Shown here: positions 14,877-23,758 of the stretch, one piece after another
Numbering within the stretch: the first letter of the stretch is position 1
Layout of the letters: every line of letters starts with the position of its first letter
NCBI RefSeq assembly: GCF_900129445.1
Contig: NZ_FQVT01000005.1
Location: forward strand, 1-64,000
DNA: 64,000 nucleotides
Direction of reading: 5' to 3'
Source of the DNA: Salegentibacter echinorum
GTDB taxonomy: Bacteria > Bacteroidota > Bacteroidia > Flavobacteriales > Flavobacteriaceae
The notes under the pieces: model-generated
The model's input: the letters and a program-made list of their open reading frames with translations, nothing else
Database searches by the model: none
Told to the model about the DNA's origin: nothing
Program-made: the position numbers and the translations under genes

Positions 14877-15438
14877 ACAATCTGGAACGGCTTTTAAAAT
14901 AAAAAAAGGTCAGAAATTAAAGGTAGTAGACCCCGAAGGAGAACAGGTTAGCGATATGGTTTTATTTAATGCAAAAGACCGCCGGGAGAAATTATCTTCA
15001 GGAAAAACAATGGATTTTGAAGAATCTATTTTACTCACAACCAAGAACTTTTTATGGAGTAACCGCAGTCAAAAAATGCTGGAAATCCTGGAAGATACTA
15101 ATGGGCGTAATGATTTTTTACTGGCACCCTGCAGTCCTGAAACTTTTGAAATCATGTATAATTATGACGGCTACCACCCCAGCTGCTTCGAAAACCTATA
15201 CACGAGTTTAGAGCCTTTCAACATTCAACCCGATGATATTCCCAATGCGTTCAATATTTTTATGAACGTGCAATTTGATGAAAAAGGGAAATTAAGTGTA
15301 GATCCGCCTCTTAGTAAAGCCGGAGATTATGTACTTTTTGAAGCTAAAATGGATTTGATTATTGGCTTAACTGCCTGCTCTGCCGAAGACAGTAATAATG
15401 GTACTTTTAAGCCTATTCATTATGAGGTTTTAGACTAA
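14860..15438 (+). CDS. DUF1989 (urea carboxylase-associated) family protein
   Basis: A 192-residue protein of the DUF1989 family. VVDPEGEQVSDMVLFN, FEESILLTTKNFLWSNRSQKMLEI, DFLLAPCSPETFEIMYN, HPSCFENL and SKAGDYVLFEAKMDLIIGLTACSAED are its conserved blocks, with Cys and His residues likely to bind metal. Proteins of this family lie near urea carboxylase genes in other bacteria, which is not the case here. Its ATG lies inside the end of paiB, so the two are a translational pair. Confidence 0.8.
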   Translation: MHEINKQSGTAFKIKKGQKLKVVDPEGEQVSDMVLFNAKDRREKLSSGKTMDFEESILLTTKNFLWSNRSQKMLEILEDTNGRNDFLLAPCSPETFEIMYNYDGYHPSCFENLYTSLEPFNIQPDDIPNAFNIFMNVQFDEKGKLSVDPPLSKAGDYVLFEAKMDLIIGLTACSAEDSNNGTFKPIHYEVLD

Positions 15439-15744
15439 TAATTTAAGTAGTAAAGGCCTTCGACGGGCTCAGGCTGACGCATAGGTTTACCAGGAAAAAT
15501 TTAGCTTTAAATTCGAGTAATTCTTTTCCGAATATTTTAACCCGCATAATTCATGTGATTAATGAAAAGTACTTCTTTCTGCGGGTTAACCCCGACTTAG
15601 TTGCACCCATTTTTGAGTATCAAAAATGTTGGTAAAACTTAGTCGCAGTATAGCATAGAGGTTCTTCTTGTGCATATTTCGGGTTAATTTGCAGAAATTT
15701 GGGTTATTAGTGTTATATTAATCAACAACCTCAACCCAGGGATA

Positions 15745-15780
15745 CGAGGTATGCTTCCGAAAAAAATCTTTTATTTCGAG
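15745..15780. repeat. Dispersed repeat, copy 1 (GAGGTATGCTTCCGAA)
   Basis: GAGGTATGCTTCCGAA, followed by an A run and ATCTTTTATTTC, is nearly the same as a sequence at 51718-51753 (GAGGTATGCTTGCGAAG, then AAAAATCTTTTAATTC). The two copies differ by only a few bases over 34 positions. The function is unknown. Confidence 0.6.
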
Positions 15781-15798
15781 GCGAAAAATTTCAGCAAT

Positions 15799-15832
15799 AA
15801 AAAAGCCCTTCTTTTTCAAAAAGGGCTTTTTT
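15799..15832. terminator. Bidirectional intrinsic terminator
   Basis: Perfect 12-bp stem AAAAAAGCCCTT / AAGGGCTTTTTT with a 10-base loop. T runs on both strands suit both the DUF1989 transcript (plus) and the clpX transcript (minus), which converge here. Confidence 0.85.
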
Positions 15833-15854
15833 GTGTTATCTAAAACCAGCTTTT

Positions 15855-17087
15855 TTATGAAACTGCTTTTAGTTTATTCATAGTAGATTTATTCAATTTT
15901 TCTTCCGCATATTCGCGGTTTACGCTTAGCTTGCTCTTACCGCTTTCGGGCAATTCAAACATCGCATCGGTTAGCATGGCTTCACATAAAGATCTAAGTC
16001 CGCGGGCTCCTAACTTGTATTCTACCGCTTTTTCCACGATATAATCTAAGGCACCATCGCTCATCTCAAACTCAATATCGTCCATCTCAAACAACTTTTT
16101 ATATTGTTTTACAATGGCATTTTTTGGTTCTGTAAGAATAGAACGAAGTGTTTTTTGATCCAGCGGATTCATATAAGTAAGCGCCGGTAACCTCCCTATA
16201 ATTTCAGGAATAAGTCCGTAGTCTTTTAAATCCTTCGGAATAATATATTTTAAAAGATTAGTTCTTTCAATATTATCCTCACTTTTAGAAGCGCTAAATC
16301 CAACAGCCTGCATATTTAGACGCTTGCTAATATTGCGCTCAATACCATCAAAAGCCCCGCCGGCAATAAACAGAATGTTTTCGGTATCTACCTCAACAAA
16401 CTTTTGGTCTGGGTGCTTACGTCCTCCTTTTGGCGGAACGTTTACTGTTGTGCCTTCTAAAAGTTTCAATAAAGCCTGCTGCACACCCTCTCCAGATACA
16501 TCACGGGTAATGGATGGATTATCGCTCTTACGGGCAATTTTATCAATTTCATCAATAAAAACGATCCCACGTTGTGCTTTCTCCACATTATAATCTGCCG
16601 CCTGTAATAAACGGGTTAAAATACCTTCTACATCTTCCCCCACATAACCGGCTTCTGTTAGCACCGTAGCATCTACAATAGCCAGTGGTACATTAAGCAT
16701 TTTCGCAATAGTCTTTGCAATAAGGGTTTTCCCGGTTCCGGTTTCCCCTACCATCACAATATTGGATTTCTGAATTTCTACATCATCGTCGCTCGCCGGT
16801 TGTAATAATCTTTTGTAGTGGTTATAAACCGCTACAGACATTACTTTTTTGGTGTTTTCCTGCCCAATAACATATTGATCTAAAAACTCCTTGATCACTT
16901 TGGGCTTGCTCAACATAAGATCTGCCGATAATTCTTTGGCGTCCCCCTGTTTAAGTTCTTCCAAAACAATCCCATGAGCCTGCTCTATACATTTGTCACA
17001 TATATGCGCATCCAATCCGGCAATAAGTAAACTGGTTTCGGGTTTCTTCCTTCCACAAAACGAACATTCTAATTCTTCTTTCGCCAT
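15855..17087 (-). CDS. clpX: ATP-dependent Clp protease ATP-binding subunit ClpX
   Basis: A 410-residue AAA+ unfoldase that feeds ClpP. It has the N-terminal zinc-binding domain (C8, C11, C30, C33), Walker A GETGTGKT near residue 113, Walker [19 protein letters not shown] pore-loop and sensor-1 [15 protein letters not shown] in [14 protein letters not shown] is the sensor-2 arginine. The IGF-type loop that docks on ClpP is not obvious, and the likely segment is [13 protein letters not shown]. It lies 48 bp after clpP on the same strand. Confidence 0.97.
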   Translation of the reverse strand: MAKEELECSFCGRKKPETSLLIAGLDAHICDKCIEQAHGIVLEELKQGDAKELSADLMLSKPKVIKEFLDQYVIGQENTKKVMSVAVYNHYKRLLQPASDDDVEIQKSNIVMVGETGTGKTLIAKTIAKMLNVPLAIVDATVLTEAGYVGEDVEGILTRLLQAADYNVEKAQRGIVFIDEIDKIARKSDNPSITRDVSGEGVQQALLKLLEGTTVNVPPKGGRKHPDQKFVEVDTENILFIAGGAFDGIERNISKRLNMQAVGFSASKSEDNIERTNLLKYIIPKDLKDYGLIPEIIGRLPALTYMNPLDQKTLRSILTEPKNAIVKQYKKLFEMDDIEFEMSDGALDYIVEKAVEYKLGARGLRSLCEAMLTDAMFELPESGKSKLSVNREYAEEKLNKSTMNKLKAVS

Positions 17088-17135
17088 TTCATCATTTTTC
17101 TATTTTCGGTTTAAATATAGAAGCCGAAAAATATT

Positions 17136-17813
17136 TTATCCTTCTCGGGTTAAAATTTCATCAATCATTCCATACTTTTTGGCCTTATCTGCCTTCATCC
17201 AGTAATCGCGATCACTATCCTCTTCAATCTTAGCATAGGTTTGGCCAGAATGCTTAGCGATAATCTCATACAGTTCCTTTTTAAGGGTTAAGATTTCCCG
17301 AGCCGTAATTTCTATATCACTGGCCTGTCCTTGCGCGCCACCAAGTGGCTGGTGGATCATCACCCTGGAGTGAGGTAAACCACTTCGTTTTCCTTTTTCA
17401 CCGGCGCAAAGCAGTACTGCTCCCATAGAAGCGGCCATGCCGGTACAAATTGTAGCCACATCTGGCTTTATAAACTGCATAGTGTCATAAATTCCCAATC
17501 CTGCATAAACACTACCACCGGGGGAATTGATATAAATTTGAATATCTTTTGAGGCATCTGTACTTTCTAAAAACAGCATCTGCGCCTGGATAATATTGGC
17601 AACCTGATCGTTTATCGCCGTACCCATAAAAATGATCCTATCCATCATTAACCTGGAAAAAACATCCATGGCAACAGCATTCATTTGTCGCTCTTCAATA
17701 ATATTTGGGGTCATCCCCGTTGGTGTCATACTGCTCACTATTTTCTGGTAATAATTACTATTTATCCCGTGGTGTTTAGTGGCGTATTTTTCAAATTCTT
17801 TTCCGTAGTCCAT
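17136..17813 (-). CDS. clpP: ATP-dependent Clp protease proteolytic subunit ClpP
   Basis: A 225-residue serine protease subunit. The active-site serine lies in [14 protein letters not shown], the histidine in VMIHQPLGG, and the aspartate in the later [11 protein letters not shown] part. An [18 protein letters not shown] segment gives the oxyanion strand. I start at the ATG 17813; the first codon of the longer frame is TTG at 17816. A small hairpin GCTATAATTTTATAGC (17831-17846) sits just upstream. clpX follows 48 bp downstream. tig lies further upstream, the usual trio order. Confidence 0.96.
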   Translation of the reverse strand: MDYGKEFEKYATKHHGINSNYYQKIVSSMTPTGMTPNIIEERQMNAVAMDVFSRLMMDRIIFMGTAINDQVANIIQAQMLFLESTDASKDIQIYINSPGGSVYAGLGIYDTMQFIKPDVATICTGMAASMGAVLLCAGEKGKRSGLPHSRVMIHQPLGGAQGQASDIEITAREILTLKKELYEIIAKHSGQTYAKIEEDSDRDYWMKADKAKKYGMIDEILTREG

Positions 17814-17915
17814 CAAATTTTTGTTTTTGCGCTATAATTTTATAGCCGTCTTACAAGTAAGTTAAACCTATGGGTGAGCCCAGAGATAATTCCAAATACT
17901 TTTTGGATTAAACCA

Positions 17916-17964
17916 GAAAATACTTCGGGCCATTCCGAAGATTTTCGGAAGACGAAGTATTTTC
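17916..17964. terminator. Nested hairpin between tig and clpP
   Basis: Outer stem GAAAATACTTCG (17916-17927) with CGAAGTATTTTC (17953-17964), and an inner stem TTCCGAA (17933-17939) with TTCGGAA. It lies 76 bp after the tig stop on the minus strand. AAACCTAT (17865 region) and ATAGGTTT (17995 region) add a weak outermost pairing. It may end tig transcription or act as an attenuator before clpP. No T run follows, so the role is uncertain. Confidence 0.4.
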
Positions 17965-18040
17965 TCTCACAGTACTTTTATAAGGCATTGCTCCAATAGG
18001 TTTCAATACCCTAAATATAAGTATAAATTATAGAAAGAGT

Positions 18041-19363
18041 TTACTCGTAAATTTCTTTTACAAACTCATCATAAGTCACTTCTTTTTCTTCAAAGCTCAT
18101 TTTCTCTTTGTAGAAATCGAGTAACTTCTCGTTCATTAATTGTTCTGAAAGGCGCTTAACCTCATCCTGGTTAGACAATATTCTTGCAGCGATATCGTCT
18201 AATTCTTTATCCTGAGGATTCATTTGGCCAAACTGTGCCATTTGTTCCTTGATCTTTTCTTTAGCAAAAGCTTTAAGGTCTTCAAATTCTACCGAAAGGT
18301 TATTTTCGTTTACAATCTTACCTTCAATTAGCTGGTAACGTAAACCTTCTTCACTCTTTTCATATTCTTCCTTTGCTTCTTCCTCGGTCATTGGTTTTTC
18401 ACCAACGGTTTGAATCCATTTTTGAAGAAATTCTTTTGGAAGATCAAATTTAGTTTGCTCAATAAGCTGCTTGGTCACATCATTCATTAACTGTTGATCG
18501 CTCTGCTGCTTAAATTGCTTTGCGGCATCTTCCTTTATTTTGTCTTTAAGCCCATCTTCACTGGTTACTTCTCCTTCGCCGAAAAGCTTATCGAACAATT
18601 CCTGGTTCAAATCGGCAAGCTCGGTATGATTTACTTCCTTAACTTTAAATTCAACTTCTATATCAAGATCGTGAGCCTTATCGTGTTCAATACCAAGATG
18701 CTGAATTAGGTCATGATCATCTTCAAAAAGATTTTTGGTTTTTAAAGTAAGCACATCGCCAACTTTAGCACCTACAAATTTATTAAGGTTTCTCTTCCCT
18801 TTAATTTTTTCTAATTCTATGGAAGTTTCTTTTTCTATACCTTCTTCTTCATTTTTAAAAGTTCCGGCTACAGTATCTCCTTCTTCAGCTTCTTCCTTAG
18901 AAACCAATTTTCCATATTGTTTTCTAATAGATTCAATTTGGTTATTCACCATTTTCTCGTCTGCAACGATGCTATAGTGGGTTACCGGCTTTTCAAGTTC
19001 AAGGTTTACCTCAAATTGTGGCGCAAGGCCCAATTCAAATTCAAAAGTATAGGCTTCTTTTTCCCAGTCGAAATCTTCTTGATCCTTCGGAATAGGATTT
19101 CCAAGAACATCAAGTTTTTCTTCGGTTAGGTAATTATTAAGCGAATCCTGTAAAAGTTTATTCACCTCATCTACCAATACAGCCTGCCCGTATTGTTTTT
19201 TTACCATTCCCATAGGTACGTGTCCTTTCCTAAATCCCGGGATATTGGCATTTTTACGGTAATCTTTTAAGATCTTCTCAACTTTACCGGCGTAGTCTTC
19301 TTTGGCGATATCTACTTTTACCACCGCGTTCAATTCGTCTATATTTTCTCTGGTAATATCCAT
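18041..19363 (-). CDS. tig: Trigger factor
   Basis: A 440-residue ribosome-associated chaperone. The N-terminal ribosome-binding domain contains the conserved IPGFRKGHVPMGMVKKQYG (about residues 40-58). A middle segment resembles the FKBP-like region but is divergent (DTVAGTFKNEEEGIEKE), as is usual in Bacteroidota. The C-terminal arms (residues 270-420) are helical and charged. Its promoter is at 19390-19420. clpP-clpX follow downstream on the same strand. Confidence 0.93.
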   Translation of the reverse strand: MDITRENIDELNAVVKVDIAKEDYAGKVEKILKDYRKNANIPGFRKGHVPMGMVKKQYGQAVLVDEVNKLLQDSLNNYLTEEKLDVLGNPIPKDQEDFDWEKEAYTFEFELGLAPQFEVNLELEKPVTHYSIVADEKMVNNQIESIRKQYGKLVSKEEAEEGDTVAGTFKNEEEGIEKETSIELEKIKGKRNLNKFVGAKVGDVLTLKTKNLFEDDHDLIQHLGIEHDKAHDLDIEVEFKVKEVNHTELADLNQELFDKLFGEGEVTSEDGLKDKIKEDAAKQFKQQSDQQLMNDVTKQLIEQTKFDLPKEFLQKWIQTVGEKPMTEEEAKEEYEKSEEGLRYQLIEGKIVNENNLSVEFEDLKAFAKEKIKEQMAQFGQMNPQDKELDDIAARILSNQDEVKRLSEQLMNEKLLDFYKEKMSFEEKEVTYDEFVKEIYE

Positions 19364-19389
19364 CTTGACTTGTTATAAAAATTGGAGTG

Positions 19390-19420
19390 CAAAATTACAC
19401 TTTTTTCCGAAGCGCACAAA
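19390..19420 (-). promoter_or_regulatory. tig promoter (TTTG-N19-TAATTTTG)
   Basis: On the minus strand TTTG (19417-19420), a spacer of 19 bp and TAATTTTG (19390-19397) match the Bacteroidota consensus TTTG-N19-TAnnTTTG exactly. The -7 box ends 26 bp before the tig ATG. Confidence 0.75.
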
Positions 19421-19449
19421 GTTTCAATTTATTGAATTTCAGCAGGCTG

Positions 19450-19791
19450 TTAATCTTTTCCCAACAAAGAAAACAAGAGCGATTGAAACAGCGATAAAAG
19501 CAAACTAAAAAGTAAAGCGACAAAAAAGCCGTTTACCGCAAAGCCAGAAACAAAAGCATCTGCCATTAAAATTATGATCGCATTAATGACCAAAAGAAAC
19601 AATCCAAGGGTGAGAATGGTCACCGGGAGTGTAAAAAGAATTAGAAGTGGTTTTACAAGCAGATTTAATATCGCCAAAACCAGGGCTACAATAACAGCGG
19701 TTAGATAACCTGTTACGGCAACGCCCGGCAGAAGCTTAGCAAGTAGAACCACAGCCAGGGCGGTTAGCAATATCCTTAAAATAAAATTCAT
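19450..19791 (-). CDS. Four-TM membrane protein (phage holin superfamily IV type)
   Basis: A 113-residue hydrophobic protein with four membrane segments. LNLLVKPLLILFTLPVTILTLGLFLLVINAIIILMAD is the recognisable core of the PF04020 family, named after mycobacterial phage holins. Chromosomal copies are of unknown function and there is no phage gene nearby. A terminator precedes it at 19824-19849. It lies upstream of tig on the same strand, but tig has its own promoter. Confidence 0.85.
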   Translation of the reverse strand: MNFILRILLTALAVVLLAKLLPGVAVTGYLTAVIVALVLAILNLLVKPLLILFTLPVTILTLGLFLLVINAIIILMADAFVSGFAVNGFFVALLFSLLLSLFQSLLFSLLGKD

Positions 19792-19823
19792 TTTTCTATA
19801 TTTTAGAAACGGAAAAGTACAAA

Positions 19824-19849
19824 AAAACGCCGGAACTATCCGGCGTTTT
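19824..19849 (-). terminator. Intrinsic terminator downstream of the FadL/GDSL operon
   Basis: Perfect 10-bp stem AAAACGCCGG / CCGGCGTTTT with a 6-base loop, followed on the minus strand by more T. It lies between the GDSL lipoprotein (stop 20060) and the four-TM gene (start 19791). Confidence 0.8.
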
Positions 19850-19931
19850 AAATTTTAGTAAGTCACCTATTTAAAAGCATATATTTTACAAGTAAGTGTA
19901 AATGCATTCTAAATTCAGTTGGGTGTAATCC

Positions 19932-20049
19932 TGAATATTGCTTATAGGAATTTTTATTTGTCATCCTAAAGCGCAGGCATGCAGCAAAGAATCTTCAAAT
20001 TAAGAAAAAAGATTCCTCCTTCGTCGGAATGACAGTCCTGCAATATTCA
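19932..20049. repeat. Small repeat with perfect 10-bp inverted ends and REP-like core
   Basis: TGAATATTGC (19932-19941) and GCAATATTCA (20040-20049) are exact inverse copies. Inside lies TGTCATCC...GGAATGACAG pairing (19959-20033), the common Bacteroidota REP phrase, and AAGAATCTTC / GATTC parts. No ORF. It may be a non-autonomous mobile repeat. Confidence 0.55.
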
Positions 20050-20059
20050 ATTATATGAT

Positions 20060-21595
20060 TTATTGCACATCATTACTTGGGGTAACCGTATTATAGGCAC
20101 CTACGTTCACTTTGGGAACCTCGGCATTATAGGTTTTATTAATTTCTTCGATCATTTTATTGGCAACTATAGCATAACCGCGCGGAGTTAAATGCACTCC
20201 GTCTAATGAAAAAGCGCCCCCCGTCACAAAAGTAGAAGTCACCGAACCACCATCGTAGGTTATTCCGCCGTTTGCCAATTGCTTGAGCATGGCATTGGCA
20301 TCTACCAAAGCCAGATCATTTGTTTGTGCAAGCCCTGCGATCGTATTATTATATTTTTCAGTAGCACTTTTTACTAACTCCTGTTCGGCGGTAGTTAGCA
20401 CATGTTCATCTCCCAAAGGAACCGATACTCCATTCACCATATTAGGATCATCATTTACCGTTGTTCCCAGAAAACCAGAACTGGTTAACGGGATAAGATC
20501 GCCTGGCGTTGCCTGCCTAAGCTGACTTAACAACCCGGCCGTTTGAGGATCTAAATTAAAAGGTGGTCCCTGGATTGCCTGACTAATATCGGTAAGTGAC
20601 TCATCTTGTAGGGTTACGTAGTTTTGACCTTCAGCAAAATTAATTTGCCTGGCCTGGGCTTCTTCCGCAGAAATAAATCCTGCCTGAACCAGTCCCGGCA
20701 GCACCTGGGTATTATAAGCAGAAAACTGCTGATTTAAAGCTCCGGCAGTTTGCGCGTCTAATGGAATAGGATTAGCTGGAACGGTGGTAAAAAATGGAAC
20801 TGTCGCTACATCTGGAATATTAACAAGTACACCCCCACTCGCTTTAGCTGCTAAATCCTGAACCATTTTACCGTATAAATTAGCAAAAACATTGGCATCT
20901 GTAATATCATTACTGCCATAAGTAGAAGGGTCTAAATTCCCGGTTTGATCTATGCCGGTTCCTCCCGAAGTAGCATAACCCAACACATCGTTATTTCCTA
21001 TCCATAAAGAAAAGAAAGTAGGCTCCTGTACCAGCGCATCTGCTAAAACCGTGGTTTGTGGAGAAGAAGCAAAACGCGCGAAATAAGGATTTGCTTTGCC
21101 TGCAGCTACCCCTTCAACATTGCCATAACCGGGAGCCACGAGATGATAGGATTTTGCACCGGGCGCACCGAGATTACCAAATGGACCTTCTAAAACTTTA
21201 CCCACCTCTGTTGTAGGTTGCATTCCCGAATAAACCTTTGGCGCGGGACCACTTTCCAAAAATGCCAGAACAAGCCTATTGGAAGTAATTTGATTTCCTC
21301 CCAGTAAAAGTCCGCCGGCATTATCGCTCATATAAGGCACCCGAAATTCTTCGGTTGCCTGGGTTTTTTCAAATTGTTGCGCGAGAATATTTGGATAAGA
21401 ACTTTCCTGCCCCGTGATATAGAGGGCATTATCGGCATAACCAGCGGTAAGGGAATTACCCAGGGCCACGTAACGCGAAAAATCTGCTTCGCCATTACTA
21501 TAAGCTCCCACTTCATCTACAGGATTATCAAAATCTGGTTCACAAGAAACGATCCCCAGGGCAAGTATTGCTATATATTTAAAATAATATTTCAT
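20060..21595 (-). CDS. SGNH/GDSL-type esterase lipoprotein
   Basis: A 511-residue lipoprotein: signal peptide MKYYFKYIAILALGIVSC with the lipobox cysteine at C18, as in Bacteroidota outer-membrane lipoproteins. SGNH blocks are visible: GNSLTAGYAD (block I, Ser), WIGNNDVLGYA (block III, Asn) and SLDGVHLTPRGYAIVANKM (block V, Asp and His). It is expected to hydrolyse lipid esters at the outer membrane. It lies 4 bp after the FadL gene, an operon pair that suggests coupled hydrolysis and uptake of lipids. Confidence 0.9.
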   Translation of the reverse strand: MKYYFKYIAILALGIVSCEPDFDNPVDEVGAYSNGEADFSRYVALGNSLTAGYADNALYITGQESSYPNILAQQFEKTQATEEFRVPYMSDNAGGLLLGGNQITSNRLVLAFLESGPAPKVYSGMQPTTEVGKVLEGPFGNLGAPGAKSYHLVAPGYGNVEGVAAGKANPYFARFASSPQTTVLADALVQEPTFFSLWIGNNDVLGYATSGGTGIDQTGNLDPSTYGSNDITDANVFANLYGKMVQDLAAKASGGVLVNIPDVATVPFFTTVPANPIPLDAQTAGALNQQFSAYNTQVLPGLVQAGFISAEEAQARQINFAEGQNYVTLQDESLTDISQAIQGPPFNLDPQTAGLLSQLRQATPGDLIPLTSSGFLGTTVNDDPNMVNGVSVPLGDEHVLTTAEQELVKSATEKYNNTIAGLAQTNDLALVDANAMLKQLANGGITYDGGSVTSTFVTGGAFSLDGVHLTPRGYAIVANKMIEEINKTYNAEVPKVNVGAYNTVTPSNDVQ

Positions 21596-21599
21596 GTGT

Positions 21600-22859
21600 T
21601 TATAATTTATAAGTTACACCAAGTCCCGGCACAAAAGCCGATGTTTTATAGGTTCCTTCAAACGGCACTCCGTCATAATTCGGAAATTCCGAAGGATCTG
21701 GAGCATAAGACTCATCCACCTCTTTAAACCTGTTGTAAAGAAAAGCCGCATCTATGGCCAGGTGGTCATTTATATTTACTGAAAGTCCGCCGGTAAATCC
21801 ATGCGCATCGTTTCTAGGGGTTTCGGGAGCGAAATAACCAGATTCAACGGGAGATTCATCGAAGTAGTAGCCTACTCTTAGCGTGATCATATCGTTGGCT
21901 AAATATTGCAACCCAAACCTATAGGTAGAAGAATTGCTATAATTACGCGGATTCTTGGAATCTGGAATATTACTATTAGCAAAGTCGATATCCAGGGATT
22001 TATAAGCATCCCAATAGGTCATATTATAATCGAAAGCCAGCAGCCATTTATCTAAAAGTGCATAAGAAACGCCTACGCTAAGTTCTGCGGGCAAAGGCAG
22101 GGCGGCGTCAAATTTGGTATCCTCAAACGGGGTTTGAGGGGAGTTTGGGATATTTTGAAAAGTAGCATCCCCTTCCTCGGCCTCCACATTAATCTCACTG
22201 CGGTAATTCACACCAAACGTAAGATCTTCGGTCGCTCTAAACATAGCACCGGCAGACCATCCAAAAGCGTGCACTCCACTGGCATCTATGGTAACATTAG
22301 ACCGTTCTCCATTAATGTCGGTAAGGGTGCGATTAAGGTTACGGTTAAAATTCACAGACCCGCTCACATAAATTGGACCTCCGCCAACACTTAGTTGATC
22401 TGTAATTCTTACTGAAGCCAGCGCCTGTATATAAATTGCCTGCAGCTCTATATTGTTGTTCAAATGTGATCCTGCCCAATCTGTTGGCCACTCCACCGTA
22501 CTGCCATAAGGCGTATAAGCTGCCAACCCAAGGGTCAACCAATCGTTTACACGATAGGAACCATAAGCATAAAAAGGCGTGCCCACGGGACTATCGGTTT
22601 CGGCACTAATACCATAGTCTGAGTTTTGATATTTTACCTTTGAAAATACGGCGCTTACACCGGCAGAAACATTAATCTTGTTTTCAAGATATGCCAGCCC
22701 GGCAGGATTAAAAAAAGCAAGTTCTGCGTTACTCACAACGGCAACCCCGGTATGGCCCATCGCCAGGGAGCGCTGTCCCTGGAGGCTTACCCTATACCCA
22801 CCGGCATAAGTTACCGCAGCCATTAGCCCAAAAAGGCCAAGGAATAGAAATTTTCTCAT
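21600..22859 (-). CDS. FadL/OmpP1-type outer membrane transporter
   Basis: A 419-residue beta-barrel with signal peptide (MRKFLFLGLFGLMAAVTYA). GGYRVSLQGQRSLAMGHTGVAVVSNAELAFFNPAGLAYL is the FadL N-terminal hatch and NPA motif. The C-terminus ends in the barrel signal SAFVPGLGVTYKL, typical of OmpP1/FadL. The substrate is probably fatty acids or hydrocarbons. It is cotranscribed with the lipoprotein esterase downstream. Its promoter is at 22901-22930. Confidence 0.9.
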   Translation of the reverse strand: MRKFLFLGLFGLMAAVTYAGGYRVSLQGQRSLAMGHTGVAVVSNAELAFFNPAGLAYLENKINVSAGVSAVFSKVKYQNSDYGISAETDSPVGTPFYAYGSYRVNDWLTLGLAAYTPYGSTVEWPTDWAGSHLNNNIELQAIYIQALASVRITDQLSVGGGPIYVSGSVNFNRNLNRTLTDINGERSNVTIDASGVHAFGWSAGAMFRATEDLTFGVNYRSEINVEAEEGDATFQNIPNSPQTPFEDTKFDAALPLPAELSVGVSYALLDKWLLAFDYNMTYWDAYKSLDIDFANSNIPDSKNPRNYSNSSTYRFGLQYLANDMITLRVGYYFDESPVESGYFAPETPRNDAHGFTGGLSVNINDHLAIDAAFLYNRFKEVDESYAPDPSEFPNYDGVPFEGTYKTSAFVPGLGVTYKL

Positions 22860-22900
22860 AATAAGTTAGGTTTGTTTTAATTCTAATGTTTTGTTAAGTT

Positions 22901-22930
22901 CAAAATTAACATTAATTATAAATTACCCAA
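22901..22930 (-). promoter_or_regulatory. FadL operon promoter (TTG-N19-TAATTTTG)
   Basis: Minus-strand TTG (22928-22930), then 19 bp, then TAATTTTG (22901-22908). The -7 box ends 41 bp before the ATG. Confidence 0.7.
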
Positions 22931-22977
22931 CAATATCGAAAAATTTATTATGTATGCATAATAAAAATAGAAAGATT

Positions 22978-23742
22978 TTAAATAAATTCAACTACAAGCT
23001 TATAGAACTCTTCCATTTTCTCAGCGTGAACCCAGTGTCCTGCCCCTTCTATTTCCTTAAATTCAGTTAAAGAAAATTGTTTTTTAATCTCTTCTTTATC
23101 TTTTTCCTTAATATAATTAGAGTTACCTCCTTTTATAAACAAGGTAGGACCTTCAAAAGATTTTTTCTGCGAAAGACCCTTCCCTATTTCTTCAATATGT
23201 TCTTTTAAAGTTTCCAGGTTTACCTTTAGGCAATAAGTACCTTCAACCTTACGCTTTAAATTTTTTAATAAGAAAAGTCGAACGGGTTTTTCTGAAATAA
23301 ATTCAGAAAGGAGCTCATCGGCTTCCTGCCGGGAAGCTAAATCGGCTTCTTCCAGCGCCGTTAAGCCTTTTAAAATTTGTTGATGATGTGGCTTGTAATA
23401 TTTTGGCGCGATATCTACCACAATAAGCTTTTTAATAAGCTCTGGATAATTGGCTGCAGCAAGCATAGCCGTTTTTCCACCCATAGAATGCCCCATCAAA
23501 ACAACATCTTTTAAAGCGTGTTCTTCGCAATAGGCTTTTACATCTTTTGCCATAAGCTCGTAAGAATGTTCGTCACTATGCGGACTTTTACCATGGTTGC
23601 GTTGATCTACCAAATGCACCTGAAATGACTTTTCTTTAGCTATTTTATTTCCCAGGGTTTTCCAATTATCGCTCATTCCCAAAAAACCATGTAGAATCAA
23701 TAAAGGGGTTCCCTCTCCCAATATTATAGAATGTAATTTCAT
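22978..23742 (-). CDS. Alpha/beta hydrolase (YbfF-like)
   Basis: A 254-residue alpha/beta-hydrolase: LLILHGFLGMSDNWKTLG oxyanion region, DQRNHGKSPHSDEHSYELMAKDV, nucleophile elbow VVLMGHSMGGKTAMLAA (Ser in GHSMG), and GAGHWVHAEKMEEFY with the catalytic histidine. It matches the YbfF esterase group. The natural substrate is unknown. It lies 16 bp after pdxJ on the same strand. Confidence 0.88.
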   Translation of the reverse strand: MKLHSIILGEGTPLLILHGFLGMSDNWKTLGNKIAKEKSFQVHLVDQRNHGKSPHSDEHSYELMAKDVKAYCEEHALKDVVLMGHSMGGKTAMLAAANYPELIKKLIVVDIAPKYYKPHHQQILKGLTALEEADLASRQEADELLSEFISEKPVRLFLLKNLKRKVEGTYCLKVNLETLKEHIEEIGKGLSQKKSFEGPTLFIKGGNSNYIKEKDKEEIKKQFSLTEFKEIEGAGHWVHAEKMEEFYKLVVEFI

Positions 23743-23758
23743 TTTTTTTAGCTTACAA

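Larger units (their letters stand above)
15439..15854. other. Intergenic stretch with repeats and a terminator
   Basis: Over these 416 bp I see no gene. A REP-like copy (CTTCGACGGGCTCAGGCTGACG) lies near 15458-15480, a dispersed repeat at 15745-15780, and a terminator at 15799-15832. The middle (15540-15745) is AT-rich and featureless. Confidence 0.5.

Noticed and set aside
19450-19791. Phage-derived holin
   Set aside because: No other phage gene is nearby, and this membrane-protein family is widespread in chromosomes.
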